A DNA stretch of 64,000 bases from Poriferisodalis sp026713105 (GCA_965115995.1 OZ220472.1:2728001-2792000); one strand, 5' to 3'. Positions 1 through 9,092 are shown, counted from the stretch's first letter. Notes: generated from the sequence alone by a model not told the origin. Program-made: numbers and translations.

Positions 1-903
1 GAGATCGAATGGCTGGCGCGGTCGGGCGCCGATGGCTTTGACGTCTACTGCTACGTCGATTCCCTCGAGGGCGTCGACATCATCAACGAGACCTTGGCCC
101 ACGTCCGACCGTCGCGTCGGCTCCCGGTGCTGGTTGAGCTCGGGATAGCCGGCGGACGTACCGGGGCACGCAGCATTGACGACGGCCTGCGAGTCGCGGC
201 GGCTGCCCATGCATCCCCGTACCTCGCCCTCACAGGAACGTCGGGATTCGAGGGGATTCTCGGGCCGATGGACGACCGGCCTCCCCGGGCGGGAGTCCAG
301 GAGTTCCTCGACCAGATCGTCGAGCTGACGCACGCCATTGATGCCAACGGGTGGTTCGAGCCGACACCAGAGGTGATCGTCACCGCTGGCGGCAGTGCAT
401 ACTTCGATCAGGTCGTCGACCGGTTCTCACTCGTCGACATCGAATCGCCGCTGCGGATCGTGCTGCGCAGCGGCTGCTACATCACCCACGACGACGGTTC
501 GCTGCACCAGGTCTCCCCGATGGGTGCAGCGCCACGCATCGACCAAGACGAGCGGCTCGTGCCGGCCATCGAAGTCTGGGGTGTGGTGCTTTCGCGCCCC
601 GAGCCCACGCGCGCCTTGGTGGGCATCGGCAAACGCGACGCCTCCACCGATGGCCTGTTGCCGGTGCTCAAGAAGGTCCGTCGCCGGGGCTCAGCCCGCA
701 TCGAGACCGTCGCCCACAACCGCGCCGTCGACATCAACGATCAACATGCCTACCTGGATCTCGATGCCGACGATCCGCTCGCAGTCGGCGACCTCGTCGG
801 GTTCGGCATCTCCCATCCGTGCACCACGTTCGACAAGTGGCGTGCGATCCCCATCGTCGACGACGACTACTGCGTGGTGGAAATCGCCGAGACGCTGTTC
901 TGA
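1..903 (+). CDS. D-threonine aldolase / D-serine dehydratase-like PLP enzyme (5' partial)
   Basis: The reading frame is open from the first base, so the N-terminal part, including the expected PLP-lysine, lies outside the window. What remains is the end of the alanine-racemase-like TIM barrel followed by the C-terminal D-serine dehydratase-like beta domain. That domain carries the hallmark HPCTTFDKW segment close to the end, whose His and Cys are the zinc ligands in eukaryotic-type D-serine dehydratase (DSD1). Family members cleave D-threonine-type beta-hydroxy amino acids or deaminate D-serine; which reaction applies here cannot be told. It faces, tail to tail with 19 bases between stops, an M81 metallopeptidase and a D-aminoacylase gene, which fits a role in D-amino acid breakdown. 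Confidence 0.85.
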   Translation, partial: EIEWLARSGADGFDVYCYVDSLEGVDIINETLAHVRPSRRLPVLVELGIAGGRTGARSIDDGLRVAAAAHASPYLALTGTSGFEGILGPMDDRPPRAGVQEFLDQIVELTHAIDANGWFEPTPEVIVTAGGSAYFDQVVDRFSLVDIESPLRIVLRSGCYITHDDGSLHQVSPMGAAPRIDQDERLVPAIEVWGVVLSRPEPTRALVGIGKRDASTDGLLPVLKKVRRRGSARIETVAHNRAVDINDQHAYLDLDADDPLAVGDLVGFGISHPCTTFDKWRAIPIVDDDYCVVEIAETLF

Positions 904-922
904 GCGCCGCTGAGCGTCAGGC

Positions 923-2413
923 TTACAGCGGGCTGTAATCGGCATCGCGCTCGTAGGGGAACATCGGTCGAGGCCGATGCGCATAGTCGAGTGCGCTGAT
1001 GTCGGCGCTCGTGCAGCCGGGGGTGTTCAGCCAGATCATCTCGGCTGCGATCGGCTCATACGCGGCCCGCGGCGAGTGGACGCCCTTGGCGACGATGATC
1101 GGCTGGGTAGCCGGATCGAGGCCAGCGCTGACCAGTTCTTGGCGACTGGTGTTGCCGCGAGGATGCGACGTCAGCAGCACCATGTGATCGTCTCGCGTGT
1201 GGACCAGGGCCCTCGGGCCGTGGTCATAGAACCGCCAGCCGCCATGGGTGGGCCCGTCATCGGTGAATTTCCCGTCATCGAGCATCAGAACTGTTCCCTC
1301 GAGGGTCACCGAATCGCCGTGTTGATCGTCGGTCTTTCCGCCCGCTCGCACCACGATCTCGGCGCCCACGCCAGCGTGCGCGCAGGCGGCGACCGCATCG
1401 GGATCGCACAGCGAATGGAACAGCCCGCCGATCGCCAGGCGCTGCGCTGCTGCCAGCACATGAGTCGAATCGCCAGGACTGCCCCCGCCGACATTGTCTC
1501 CGACGTCGAGGAGCACGACGGGATGGGCGTCGGCCTGGGCGGCGCGCCGCAGCGCATCGTCGATCGCGACTCCGTCGCCTTCAAGTTCGCCGCGAGCCTC
1601 CCACACGGCGAGCGCGAGTTCGCGGGCGACTTGGCGAGCCAGATCAGCATCGTCATCGGTCACCGCCACGACGGCCATCCCCATCTCGGAGACATCGGCA
1701 TACGGGAAGCCCTCGGCGATGCTGACCGACAGGACGCCTGTGCGAGTGGCAGCCTTCCCAGCCATCGCGACGAGCTCGCGCATCGGCGAGTCGCTCGTGC
1801 CCTGCCGCAGGATGTTGACGGCTACCGGCGGCTTCTCGAGAGCCATGACCGGTCGCACTTCACCGCGTATGGAAGCGAAGAGCACCTCGGCACATTCTCG
1901 GGCACGAATGCGAGCATCGAGGTGGGGATTCGTCATGTAGGTGTTGACCACGTCGGCGCACTCGACCATTCGATGCGAGATGTTGGCGTGCATGTCGTAG
2001 GTGACCGCGATAAAAGTGTCAGCCCCGACAAGTTGCCGTACCCGTTCGAGCACTTCGCCATCGGCGTCACGACACTGCTCAGATGCTGCAGCGCCATGCA
2101 GGGCCAGCAGGATCGCGTCCCAGGGACCGTTGCTGTCGAGTTCGGTCAGCATCCGCTCGGTGATGTGCTCCAACGCCTCGGCCGTAATCGTGCCCATGGG
2201 GTTGAGGTCGAAGTACACAAGCGGTACGAGCTCGACATCCGCTTCAGCCGAGGCTGCTTCGATGAATCCCGCCAGAGTGGCCTGCGAGGGGGCGTACTTG
2301 GCGACCAAAGCGTCGCCCTCGTCGGGTCCGCTGGCCAAGAACTGTTCAAGGCTCGCCGGCACCGGAGCGAACGTGTTCGATTCGTGGTGGAAGCCGAGTG
2401 TCGCAACGCGCAT
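923..2413 (-). CDS. M81 family metallopeptidase (MlrC-like), copy 1
   Basis: A 496-residue protein of the MlrC family, named for the microcystin-degrading enzyme that cleaves linearised peptide products; most bacterial members have unknown substrates. It starts with the family motif HHESNTFAP (residues 9-17), has LHGA near 106, and carries the metal ligands D140 and H142 (in DMHAN) and H164 (in NPHLD), matching the Asp/His/His zinc set reported for MlrC. The C-terminal domain holds DVGDNVGGGSPGDST at 303-317. It has no signal peptide, so it is probably cytoplasmic. It lies 32 bases downstream of the D-aminoacylase gene on the same strand, so the two probably form one transcript. A second copy of the family lies at 5152-6627. 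Confidence 0.9.
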   Translation of the reverse strand: MRVATLGFHHESNTFAPVPASLEQFLASGPDEGDALVAKYAPSQATLAGFIEAASAEADVELVPLVYFDLNPMGTITAEALEHITERMLTELDSNGPWDAILLALHGAAASEQCRDADGEVLERVRQLVGADTFIAVTYDMHANISHRMVECADVVNTYMTNPHLDARIRARECAEVLFASIRGEVRPVMALEKPPVAVNILRQGTSDSPMRELVAMAGKAATRTGVLSVSIAEGFPYADVSEMGMAVVAVTDDDADLARQVARELALAVWEARGELEGDGVAIDDALRRAAQADAHPVVLLDVGDNVGGGSPGDSTHVLAAAQRLAIGGLFHSLCDPDAVAACAHAGVGAEIVVRAGGKTDDQHGDSVTLEGTVLMLDDGKFTDDGPTHGGWRFYDHGPRALVHTRDDHMVLLTSHPRGNTSRQELVSAGLDPATQPIIVAKGVHSPRAAYEPIAAEMIWLNTPGCTSADISALDYAHRPRPMFPYERDADYSPL

Positions 2414-2445
2414 GGGGTTCCTTAGTTGTCAAGCGGGCCAGCCGG

Positions 2446-4044
2446 CTAGGCGTTCGCGTGGTTCGAGCCTCTTCGAAGGACTTGCCCGGGACGATCGGTG
2501 CTGATGATTCCACGATCCAGCACGACGGTGCCGCCGACGATGACGACATCGATGCCGGTCGGCAAATCGGCGATCCGGCCGAAGTCGGCGTTGTCGATGA
2601 CGGTGTCGGGATCGAAGATCACAACATCGGCGATCGCACCGATCTCCAGCGTCCCACGGTCGCCCAGCCCGAGCCGTCGAGCCGGCTCGCCGGTCATCTT
2701 CCGAACTGCATCGCTCAGTTCGAGCACCCCCCTGTCGCGGACATAGGAACCCAAGACCCGCGGGAAGGTGCCGAAATTGCGCGGATGGGGGCAGCCATCC
2801 GATTGCTCAAGCGGGATCGCGTTCCCATCGGAACCGATGACCGACAGCGGATGGGCCACGAACCTCTCCACGTCCTCTTCGCTGCGGTAGAAGAGCACCA
2901 CATTCAGTTCATTGCCGTAGCGCTCGCATAGCTGCAGGGTCAGTTCGTATGGGTTGATTCCCTCGCTGGCCGCGAGCTCCTCGAGCGTGCGGTTAATGCC
3001 GTAACCGTCGGGGCTGCCGCAGATGACGAATCGGTCCCACAACCAGGGAATCCCATCGAACCAGCCCCCGCGCATGTCGTGGAGCGCACGCTGACGCTCT
3101 GCGACGACGGCGAGCCGGCCACGCATCGCCTCGGTGCCGCCTGAGCGCACCCACTGCGGGAGGTATTGCGTCAATGGCGATGACGAGGCGTCATAGGGAT
3201 AGACGTCGAAGAAAATGTCGATGCCCTCGTCGCGGGCATCTTCGAACATGGCGAGAAGCTCCGCTCCATGCCCCCACCGGTCGGGCCGATTGATCGCCAG
3301 GTGGCTGAACTCGACCGTCACACCCGTGCGCCTGCCGATATCGATGGCCTCCGCCACCGAAGCGCGCTCGTCGGGAGGGATCGAACGTGAATGCGTGGCA
3401 TACAGCGCACCGTGGTCTGCCAGCACTCGGGCCAGTGCGGCGATCTCGTCAAAGTCGCCGTACGAGCTGGGCACCAGCGTGAGCCCGGTGCTCATCCCGA
3501 ACGCGCCCTGTTCCAGCGCGAGTGCGAGGTCGCGTTGCATCCGGCCGACTTCTGCGGCTGTGGCCGATCGCTCGTCCAGGCCCATTGCCGCCACCCGCAG
3601 CGTTCCGTGGCCGGCAAGCGGCGCGACATTGATCGCCAGACCCTGGTCTCCCAAGGCCTCGGCGTAGCCATCGAAGTCGGTCCACCACGGCGTGAGGGGG
3701 GCCGTCACCCCAGCGAGGTGGTCGGCGTGGAGCTTCGCCCTACGAGGTTCGATCGGGAATGCCGAGAATGAACAGTTGCCGACAACTTCGGTCGTCACGC
3801 CCTGACGCAGCTTGCTCTCGCCGATGCCGTCCGCCACGAGCGTCAGGTCAGAGTGCGTGTGGATGTCGACGAACCCCGGGCACACGACCCGGCCGCCGGC
3901 ATCGATGGTTCTCCCCGCCGGGGCTCCCACGGCAATGTCGCCGAGAGCCGTGATTCGGTTGCCGGTTATGCCGACATCGCCCGGCCGCGCAGGAGCTCCA
4001 GTGCCGTCGATCAACGTGGAGTCGCGGATGAGCAGATCGAACAT
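2446..4044 (-). CDS. N-acyl-D-amino-acid deacylase (D-aminoacylase family amidohydrolase)
   Basis: A 532-residue amidohydrolase of the D-aminoacylase type, which removes acyl groups from N-acyl-D-amino acids. The N-terminal beta-sandwich begins MFDLLIRD. The barrel then shows GFVDIHTHSD (H62, H64), C91 in VVGNCSF, H218 in YATHSRS and H248 in EFSHL; a late VIGSDGNA supplies the catalytic aspartate. These correspond to the zinc ligands and catalytic residues of characterised D-aminoacylase. The ATG at 4044 was chosen because it begins exactly at the conserved MFDLLIRDSTLIDGTG segment; an in-frame extension upstream to 4152 has no family character. It heads a two-gene unit with the M81 peptidase downstream. 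Confidence 0.9.
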   Translation of the reverse strand: MFDLLIRDSTLIDGTGAPARPGDVGITGNRITALGDIAVGAPAGRTIDAGGRVVCPGFVDIHTHSDLTLVADGIGESKLRQGVTTEVVGNCSFSAFPIEPRRAKLHADHLAGVTAPLTPWWTDFDGYAEALGDQGLAINVAPLAGHGTLRVAAMGLDERSATAAEVGRMQRDLALALEQGAFGMSTGLTLVPSSYGDFDEIAALARVLADHGALYATHSRSIPPDERASVAEAIDIGRRTGVTVEFSHLAINRPDRWGHGAELLAMFEDARDEGIDIFFDVYPYDASSSPLTQYLPQWVRSGGTEAMRGRLAVVAERQRALHDMRGGWFDGIPWLWDRFVICGSPDGYGINRTLEELAASEGINPYELTLQLCERYGNELNVVLFYRSEEDVERFVAHPLSVIGSDGNAIPLEQSDGCPHPRNFGTFPRVLGSYVRDRGVLELSDAVRKMTGEPARRLGLGDRGTLEIGAIADVVIFDPDTVIDNADFGRIADLPTGIDVVIVGGTVVLDRGIISTDRPGQVLRRGSNHANA

Positions 4045-4272
4045 GGCTAGATCTCGATGGCAACGATCAGGCCGCACTGGGCAGCCAAGACGAGGTTCTC
4101 CTCCGAGAGCGGTGTGAGTACCGAGGCGAGTTTCATCTGAGAACAGCCGCACGACGACGCTGAGGGGAACCTAACAGTCACCCAGCCAGCCATTCGAGGG
4201 CCCGGCGCATCAGCGAGCTCGGGGTCGAACGCCTAGAGGCCGCGGGCGAAGGCAGTGACCTAGAGTGCCGAC

Positions 4273-5127
4273 GTGACTCCCGAAGCAGTCGTGGAGTGTG
4301 CTTGCGACCTCGGGGAAGGACCCACGTGGGACGCCGCACGACAACGGTTGTTGTGGCTCGACATCGACGGTCAGGTCCTCCATCAGTTGAGCGTCGAAGG
4401 CCACCACACCGCGGTGGCCATCGATCAGCGTGTCAGTGCCGTCGTTCCCGATGTGGACGGCCATCTGGTCGCCGTCGCCGGCCTCACGGTGGCCCGGCTC
4501 GGCCCCGACGGCCGCATCGGACCGGTGCTAGCCACGCTGCCGCCCGATGGCGACGGTCTGTCGAACGACGCTCGCTGCGACCCGCAGGGGCGTCTGTGGG
4601 TCGGCACGGTCGACCGCTCGGGGGAGATGCAGGCGGGTCTGTTCTGTGTCTCGGCCGACGGCACGATCCGCCAGGTCCGCGATCGTGTGGCCTTGTCGAA
4701 CGGCATCGACTGGAGCCCTGACGGGCGATCCTGCTACTACGTCGATTCGCTCCTGCATCGAGTCGACAAGCTGCATCTCGACGACGAGGGGTTCCCGATT
4801 CGCACGGAGACCCTGGTCGAGGTCGACGCGATTCCCGACGGCCTCAGCGTCGACGCCGAAGGCGGGGTCTGGGTCGCCCTGTGGGATGGAGGCGCTGTTC
4901 ACCGGTACTCCCCGACCGGAAGCCTGGACCGCATCGTCGAGGTGCCGGGAGGCTTCATCACGAGCTGCGCGTTCGGAGGCCGTGAGGGAACCACGCTGTT
5001 CATCACGAGCGCTCGGGGCGGCCTGCCCGAAACGGACCTGCGCTCCCAACCGCACGCTGGCGCCCTGTTCGGGGTCGATGTCGGCGTGGCGGGCCGGGGC
5101 TATACGCCGTTCGGCGCATCGAATTGA
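4273..5127 (+). CDS. SMP-30/gluconolactonase/LRE family protein
   Basis: A 284-residue six-bladed propeller of the SMP-30/regucalcin/gluconolactonase family, which hydrolyses sugar lactones with a single divalent cation. The four expected metal or substrate residues can be placed: E15 in LGEGPTWD, N98 in SNDARCDPQGRLWVGT, N143 in LSNGIDWSPDG and D189 in IPDGLSVD. The GTG start at 4273 places the conserved first strand at the N-terminus. It is transcribed away from the D-aminoacylase gene across a 228-base gap in which I see no other gene. The second M81 gene follows 24 bases later, implying co-transcription. In this context the substrate could be a lactone or another cyclic ester, but that is unproven. 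Confidence 0.88.
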   Translation: MTPEAVVECACDLGEGPTWDAARQRLLWLDIDGQVLHQLSVEGHHTAVAIDQRVSAVVPDVDGHLVAVAGLTVARLGPDGRIGPVLATLPPDGDGLSNDARCDPQGRLWVGTVDRSGEMQAGLFCVSADGTIRQVRDRVALSNGIDWSPDGRSCYYVDSLLHRVDKLHLDDEGFPIRTETLVEVDAIPDGLSVDAEGGVWVALWDGGAVHRYSPTGSLDRIVEVPGGFITSCAFGGREGTTLFITSARGGLPETDLRSQPHAGALFGVDVGVAGRGYTPFGASN

Positions 5128-5151
5128 CAGCCACCAGTCAGGCAGCCGCAC

Positions 5152-6627
5152 ATGCGCATCGGGCTTATCCAGATCACCCAGGAGACGAGCAGTTTCAACC
5201 CCACGCTGACGACGCTCGCCGATTTCGAGTCGTTCGGGATCTACGAAGGCGTCGAAATGCTCGAGCGTCTGCACGCGTCTGGACCTGTCGGCGGCTACCT
5301 CGATGCCATCGGACGCACTGACGTCGCCATCGAGACCGTTCCCATCATTCGCGGTGCCGCCCGATCCGGCGGCCGGCTGTCGCCCGAGGCGTTCGAATTC
5401 TTCGACGCGAAGGTGCGAGACGGGTTGCGCGACGCCGGTGAACTCGACGGGCTGGTGATGCTGTTGCACGGAGCGGCGTCGGCGGAGGGGATCGATGACG
5501 TGGAAGGTGCGCTGCTTCGCACCGCACGGGACGTCGTCGGCCCGTCGCTGCCGCTGGCGTTGATGCTCGATCATCACGCCAACGTGACCCAGGAGATCAT
5601 CGACTGCTCCGACATCATCGTGGGATTCCGAACCCAACCGCACGATCAGTTCGAGACTGCTCGCGACCTGACCTCGCTTGCCGTGCAGCTCTTCAGCGGG
5701 GAGATCTCGCCGACGACAAGCTGGCGAAAGCTCCGCATGCTCACCCATCAGGAGCAGTACCTCACCTCGCGCGGCCCGATGAAGACGCTGTTCGACCGGG
5801 CGCGGGACGCCGAGCGCGATCCTCGGGTGCTGGCCGCATCGCCGTTTCCGATGCAGTGCTGGCTTGATGCTGCCGAAGGCGGCTGGGCGATCATCGTCGT
5901 GACTGACGACGATCCGCCGCTCGCCGAGTCACTGGCCGAGGAATTGGCCGAACTGGCGTGGTCCATGAGGGACGACTTCCAGCGCACCGAGAGCCGCCCG
6001 ATCGACGAAGCCGTCACGGACGCCGACCGAGCCGACCGAGGCCTGGTCCTTCTCAGCGACACCGGCGACTCAGTGCTGGGCGGCTCGGGAGGCGACAGCA
6101 CAGTGATTCTCGAGGCGATCCTGCGGCTCGGCATCCGGAGTCGAGCCCTCGTTCCGATGATCGACGCTGTCTCCGCCGTTCGACTGGCACAGGCCGGCGT
6201 CGGAGCCACCATGACCGTCGCCTTGGGTGGCCGATCCAATCCCTTCTTTACGCCCCTCGAAGTGACTGGCATCGTGCGCGCCGTCTCCGATGGCGTCGTC
6301 GACCTGGACGGTCATGCCGAGGACCAGATCCAGATGGGTGCCACGGTTGCCTTTGATGTCGGGCCGGTGACGCTGCTGGTGAGCGAATACGCCGGCATCG
6401 CAGGCATCGATCCGGCCGTCTACCGACTCGTGGGAGTGGAGCCAGCCGACTACAAGATGGCCGTGATGAAAACGGCATCCAACTTCCAGTACATGACCCC
6501 GCTCACGTCGGCGATCATTCGCGTCGCCACGCCCGGCCCGACACAGTCCGACATCGCCGCACTGCCATGGCAACGAGTTCCGCGCCCCATCTTCCCGATG
6601 GAATCACCGCGGACCTGGCGAGGCTGA
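5152..6627 (+). CDS. M81 family metallopeptidase (MlrC-like), copy 2
   Basis: A 491-residue second MlrC-family protein. The metal ligands fall at the same positions as in copy 1: D140 and H142 in LDHHAN and H164 in TQPHDQFE. The C-terminal loop reads SDTGDSVLGGSGGDST. Unlike copy 1, the N-terminal family motif HESNTF is altered to QETSSFNP (residues 10-17), so the conserved His is Gln. The two copies are clearly divergent, which suggests different substrates rather than a recent duplication. It is 24 bases downstream of the SMP-30 gene and 178 bases upstream of the aminotransferase. Confidence 0.9.
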   Translation: MRIGLIQITQETSSFNPTLTTLADFESFGIYEGVEMLERLHASGPVGGYLDAIGRTDVAIETVPIIRGAARSGGRLSPEAFEFFDAKVRDGLRDAGELDGLVMLLHGAASAEGIDDVEGALLRTARDVVGPSLPLALMLDHHANVTQEIIDCSDIIVGFRTQPHDQFETARDLTSLAVQLFSGEISPTTSWRKLRMLTHQEQYLTSRGPMKTLFDRARDAERDPRVLAASPFPMQCWLDAAEGGWAIIVVTDDDPPLAESLAEELAELAWSMRDDFQRTESRPIDEAVTDADRADRGLVLLSDTGDSVLGGSGGDSTVILEAILRLGIRSRALVPMIDAVSAVRLAQAGVGATMTVALGGRSNPFFTPLEVTGIVRAVSDGVVDLDGHAEDQIQMGATVAFDVGPVTLLVSEYAGIAGIDPAVYRLVGVEPADYKMAVMKTASNFQYMTPLTSAIIRVATPGPTQSDIAALPWQRVPRPIFPMESPRTWRG

Positions 6628-6670
6628 TCCTGCGCGTACAACTGGCTGGTTTCAAGATGTGGAACCAGTG

Positions 6671-6706
6671 TTGCAGTGATTGACACGGTGTGTTACGACA
6701 TACTGA
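6671..6706 (+). promoter_or_regulatory. candidate promoter upstream of the aminotransferase
   Basis: The 178-base gap after the second M81 gene holds an imperfect hairpin (CTGGTT at 6646-6651 pairing with AACCAG at 6663-6668). It is followed by TTGCAG (6671-6676), a perfect TTGACA (6680-6685) and AT-richer sequence with TACGAC (6694-6699) and TACTGA (6701-6706). TTGCAG to TACGAC has a 17-base spacer; TTGACA has only a 15-base spacer to TACTGA. A sigma-70-type promoter here is plausible, but the -10 match is weak. Confidence 0.3.
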
Positions 6707-6805
6707 GGTCCGCTCGCCTCACCGCTGACCTCACCGAGTCTCCTTTGAGTTGACCGTCCCCACCACGAGCAGGACCTGAATCGCCCATCGCAACGAAGGT
6801 GGCAG

Positions 6806-8098
6806 ATGACAGCCGCGAACTCTCCCCGCTACGACCACAGTAGGACGGAGCACGCTCGACGCAAGAAGGTCATCGCTGGGGGCGTCAATTCAAATGTCCG
6901 CCTGCACGGCGCGCCGGTGCCGCTCACATTCGTTCGTGGCGAAGGAGCACGCCTGTGGGACGTGGACGGCAATGCCTACATCGACTATGCGGCTGGCATG
7001 GGTCCCATGGTGCTCGGCCACAACCACCCGGCCGTGACTGCCGCCGTGCAGGAATCACTCGCTGCGGGCCAGCTCTTCGCAGGCCAGCACCAGCGTGAAG
7101 CCGAGTTCGCCGAGGCCCTCGTCGGCGCGTTGCCCTGGATCGAGAGCATCCGGATGGGCATGAGCGGGACGGAGATGGATCTTCTGGCGGTTCGCATCGC
7201 TCGGGCCACGACCGGCCATCGCAAGATCGTCCGGTTCGCCGGCCACTACCACGGCTGGCTGGATCCGTTGTTCGTCGACATGTCCGTCACGACTGATCCA
7301 CTGGCGCCGGTGCCGCTCACTGCGGGCCAGTCGGCCTCAGCGGCTACCGACGTGATCATGTGCGAGTGGAATGATCTCGCTCAGCTCGAGCGGGCGTTCG
7401 AATGCGGCGATGTCGCTGGCGTCCTGATGGAACCGGTGATGTGCAACGTCGGGTTGATCCCGCCGGCGGCCGGCTATCTGGAGGACGTCAAGGCGCTGTG
7501 CCGGCAGCACGGAGCGCTGTTCATCGTCGACGAAGTCATTACCGGCTTCCGCTTGGGCCTGTGCGGGGCTCAGGGCTTCTACGGGATCCACGGCGATATC
7601 TCGATCTATGCCAAGGCGATCGCATCGGGTTTCCCGCTCGCGGTTCTCGCCACGAGCGACGAGCTCCTCGCCGGTGTCGGCAGCGGGGAGATCAACCATT
7701 CCGGCACCTACAACGCCGGCGTCTCCTCGGTGGCTGCGGGCGTGGCCACGCTCCGATTCCTGATCGACAACGACCCGTACCCCCAGATGGATCACCTCAC
7801 GTGTCACCTAGCCGATGGTCTGCGCCGACTTGACGCGGAACTCGGCGTTGGCCTCGTTGTCGATCACGTCGGCGGTTCAATGCTCCAGACCCGATTCGGC
7901 AGGCCCGGGCCGATGACATCGCGTGCGGAGTTCGCTGCCAACTCCGACGAAGACCGACTTGCCCGCTTCCTCGGGCATCTGCAAGATCTGGGCGTGCGGC
8001 CCACAAGTCGCGGCTTGTGGTTCGTGTCGGCCTCACATGACGAAGCGCTGATCGGCAAGAGTCTCGACGCCGCAAGAGAGGCCCTGTGCCGGCTGTAG
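6806..8098 (+). CDS. class III aminotransferase, glutamate-1-semialdehyde aminomutase-like
   Basis: A 430-residue fold-type I PLP enzyme of the aminotransferase class III family, closest in layout to glutamate-1-semialdehyde 2,1-aminomutase. It has MSGTEMD at 119-125, D242 in the VDEVITGFRLG segment (binds the PLP ring nitrogen) and the Schiff-base lysine K270 in IYAKAIASGFPLAV. The true HemL signature around the lysine is not kept, and the gene sits among peptide and D-amino acid genes rather than haem genes. A catabolic aminotransferase or amino-group mutase is therefore more likely than tetrapyrrole synthesis. GAAGGTGG just upstream of the ATG serves as a ribosome-binding site. A PhyH dioxygenase gene follows. 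Confidence 0.85.
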   Translation: MTAANSPRYDHSRTEHARRKKVIAGGVNSNVRLHGAPVPLTFVRGEGARLWDVDGNAYIDYAAGMGPMVLGHNHPAVTAAVQESLAAGQLFAGQHQREAEFAEALVGALPWIESIRMGMSGTEMDLLAVRIARATTGHRKIVRFAGHYHGWLDPLFVDMSVTTDPLAPVPLTAGQSASAATDVIMCEWNDLAQLERAFECGDVAGVLMEPVMCNVGLIPPAAGYLEDVKALCRQHGALFIVDEVITGFRLGLCGAQGFYGIHGDISIYAKAIASGFPLAVLATSDELLAGVGSGEINHSGTYNAGVSSVAAGVATLRFLIDNDPYPQMDHLTCHLADGLRRLDAELGVGLVVDHVGGSMLQTRFGRPGPMTSRAEFAANSDEDRLARFLGHLQDLGVRPTSRGLWFVSASHDEALIGKSLDAAREALCRL

Positions 8099-8120
8099 GC
8101 ACGGTGCCGGCTGTAGGCAC
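8086..8120 (+). repeat. tandem 17-bp repeat, each copy a small hairpin, spanning a stop codon
   Basis: The 17-base unit GTGCCGGCTGTAGGCAC occurs at 8086-8102 and again at 8104-8120 with one base between. Each unit pairs with itself (GTGCC with GGCAC around a 7-base loop). The second can extend to GGTGCC/GGCACC. The TAG stop of the aminotransferase lies in the first loop. This could act as a processing site or weak attenuator between the aminotransferase and the PhyH gene. Confidence 0.6.
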
Positions 8121-8150
8121 CGTCGCCATACAGTCGCGAGCGGATCGCCC

Positions 8151-8972
8151 ATGAAAGCCGCCTACGAACGCGACGGATACGTCTTTCCGCTCGAAGCCAT
8201 GACACCGCAGCGCGCGGCTGAGTATCGAGCCATGTTCGAGTCAGTCGAAGCCGCAAATGCAGGCGACGCCACCATCAGCCGGATCCTGAAGGGTTCCCCG
8301 GGAATCGTGCTGCCGTTCATCGGTGAGATCTCCCGCCGGCCTGCAGTCATCGAGCCGGTCAGGACGATCTTGGGCGACGACCTGTTGGTCATCGGCGCCA
8401 ACTTCTTCATCAAGGAACCGACAACGCCGGCGTTCGTGAGCTGGCACCAGGACTTGACCTATTGGGGATACGACGACGCGCTCGAGGTGACAGCGTGGGT
8501 TGCGCTGAGCCCTGCGACATCGCACAGCGGCTGCATGCGGTTCATTCCCCGAAGCCATAGGTCAGAGATCGTCGAGCACCGAGACACCTTCGAGGAGTCG
8601 AACCTGCTGTCGCGAGGTCAGATGCTGACAGTCGAGGTGGACGAGGCAGACGCAGTCGATGTCACGCTTCAGCCCGGCGAGATGTCGCTGCATCACGGCC
8701 GCTTGTTCCATGCGTCCCATCCCAACGCCTCTGCCGACCGACGCATCGGGCTGGCCATCCGCTACGTCGCCCCATCGATGCGGCAGGTGAACGGTCTGAC
8801 TCCGTCGGCACATCTGGTTGCCGGCGAGGATCGCTACGGGCACTTCCGGCTCTTGGAGCCGCCCACCGGCGTGTTGACACCCGCCGACATCGAGAACGCC
8901 CTGCAGGCGATCTCCGTGCAGGAGCGCATCGGTTATGAGGGGGCCGCCGACCGCGGCAGGCGCATCACCTGA
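8151..8972 (+). CDS. phytanoyl-CoA dioxygenase (PhyH) family protein, copy 1
   Basis: A 273-residue non-haem Fe(II)/2-oxoglutarate-dependent oxygenase of the PhyH family. The iron triad can be read as H99 and D101 (in SWHQDLTYW) and the distal His in the GRLFHASHPN segment (H187). R198, shortly after, is the likely 2-oxoglutarate-binding arginine. These enzymes hydroxylate small molecules, acyl-CoAs or amino acid derivatives; the substrate here is unknown. It is 52 bases downstream of the aminotransferase and upstream of the oligopeptide transporter on the same strand, so it may hydroxylate or demethylate the imported compound. Confidence 0.87.
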   Translation: MKAAYERDGYVFPLEAMTPQRAAEYRAMFESVEAANAGDATISRILKGSPGIVLPFIGEISRRPAVIEPVRTILGDDLLVIGANFFIKEPTTPAFVSWHQDLTYWGYDDALEVTAWVALSPATSHSGCMRFIPRSHRSEIVEHRDTFEESNLLSRGQMLTVEVDEADAVDVTLQPGEMSLHHGRLFHASHPNASADRRIGLAIRYVAPSMRQVNGLTPSAHLVAGEDRYGHFRLLEPPTGVLTPADIENALQAISVQERIGYEGAADRGRRIT

Positions 8973-9043
8973 ACGCCGAATCCGGCGTGCCGAACCGCGC
9001 GCGGCAGGCATCGGGAGCGCGCCGTTTGCAGGCCCCGGGCCGC

Positions 9044-9072
9044 TTGACCGGCTAGGGCGTCAGGACTACGGT
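9044..9072 (+). promoter_or_regulatory. candidate sigma-70-type promoter for the oligopeptide ABC operon
   Basis: In the 323-base gene-free gap 8973-9295, TTGACC (9044-9049) and TACGGT (9067-9072) are separated by exactly 17 bases, a good fit to a housekeeping promoter with a TANNNT-type -10 box. A second CTACGGTTC follows at 9077-9085, so the -10 element is directly repeated. I see no gene in the gap. The rest of it is a leader of about 200 bases ending in the ribosome-binding site AGAAAGGA before the ATG at 9296. Confidence 0.5.
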
Positions 9073-9092
9073 TCGGCTACGGTTCTAGACAG

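Noticed and set aside
977..2425. 482-codon plus-strand frame opposite the first M81 gene
   Set aside because: It is an antisense shadow. The minus-strand product carries all M81 motifs and metal ligands.
6646..6668. Hairpin after the second M81 gene as an intrinsic terminator
   Set aside because: Stem of six pairs with an 11-base loop and no U-tract; too weak to call.
6806..8098. Assignment as hemL (glutamate-1-semialdehyde aminomutase of haem synthesis)
   Set aside because: The segment around the PLP lysine differs from HemL and no haem genes are near; a catabolic role is more likely.
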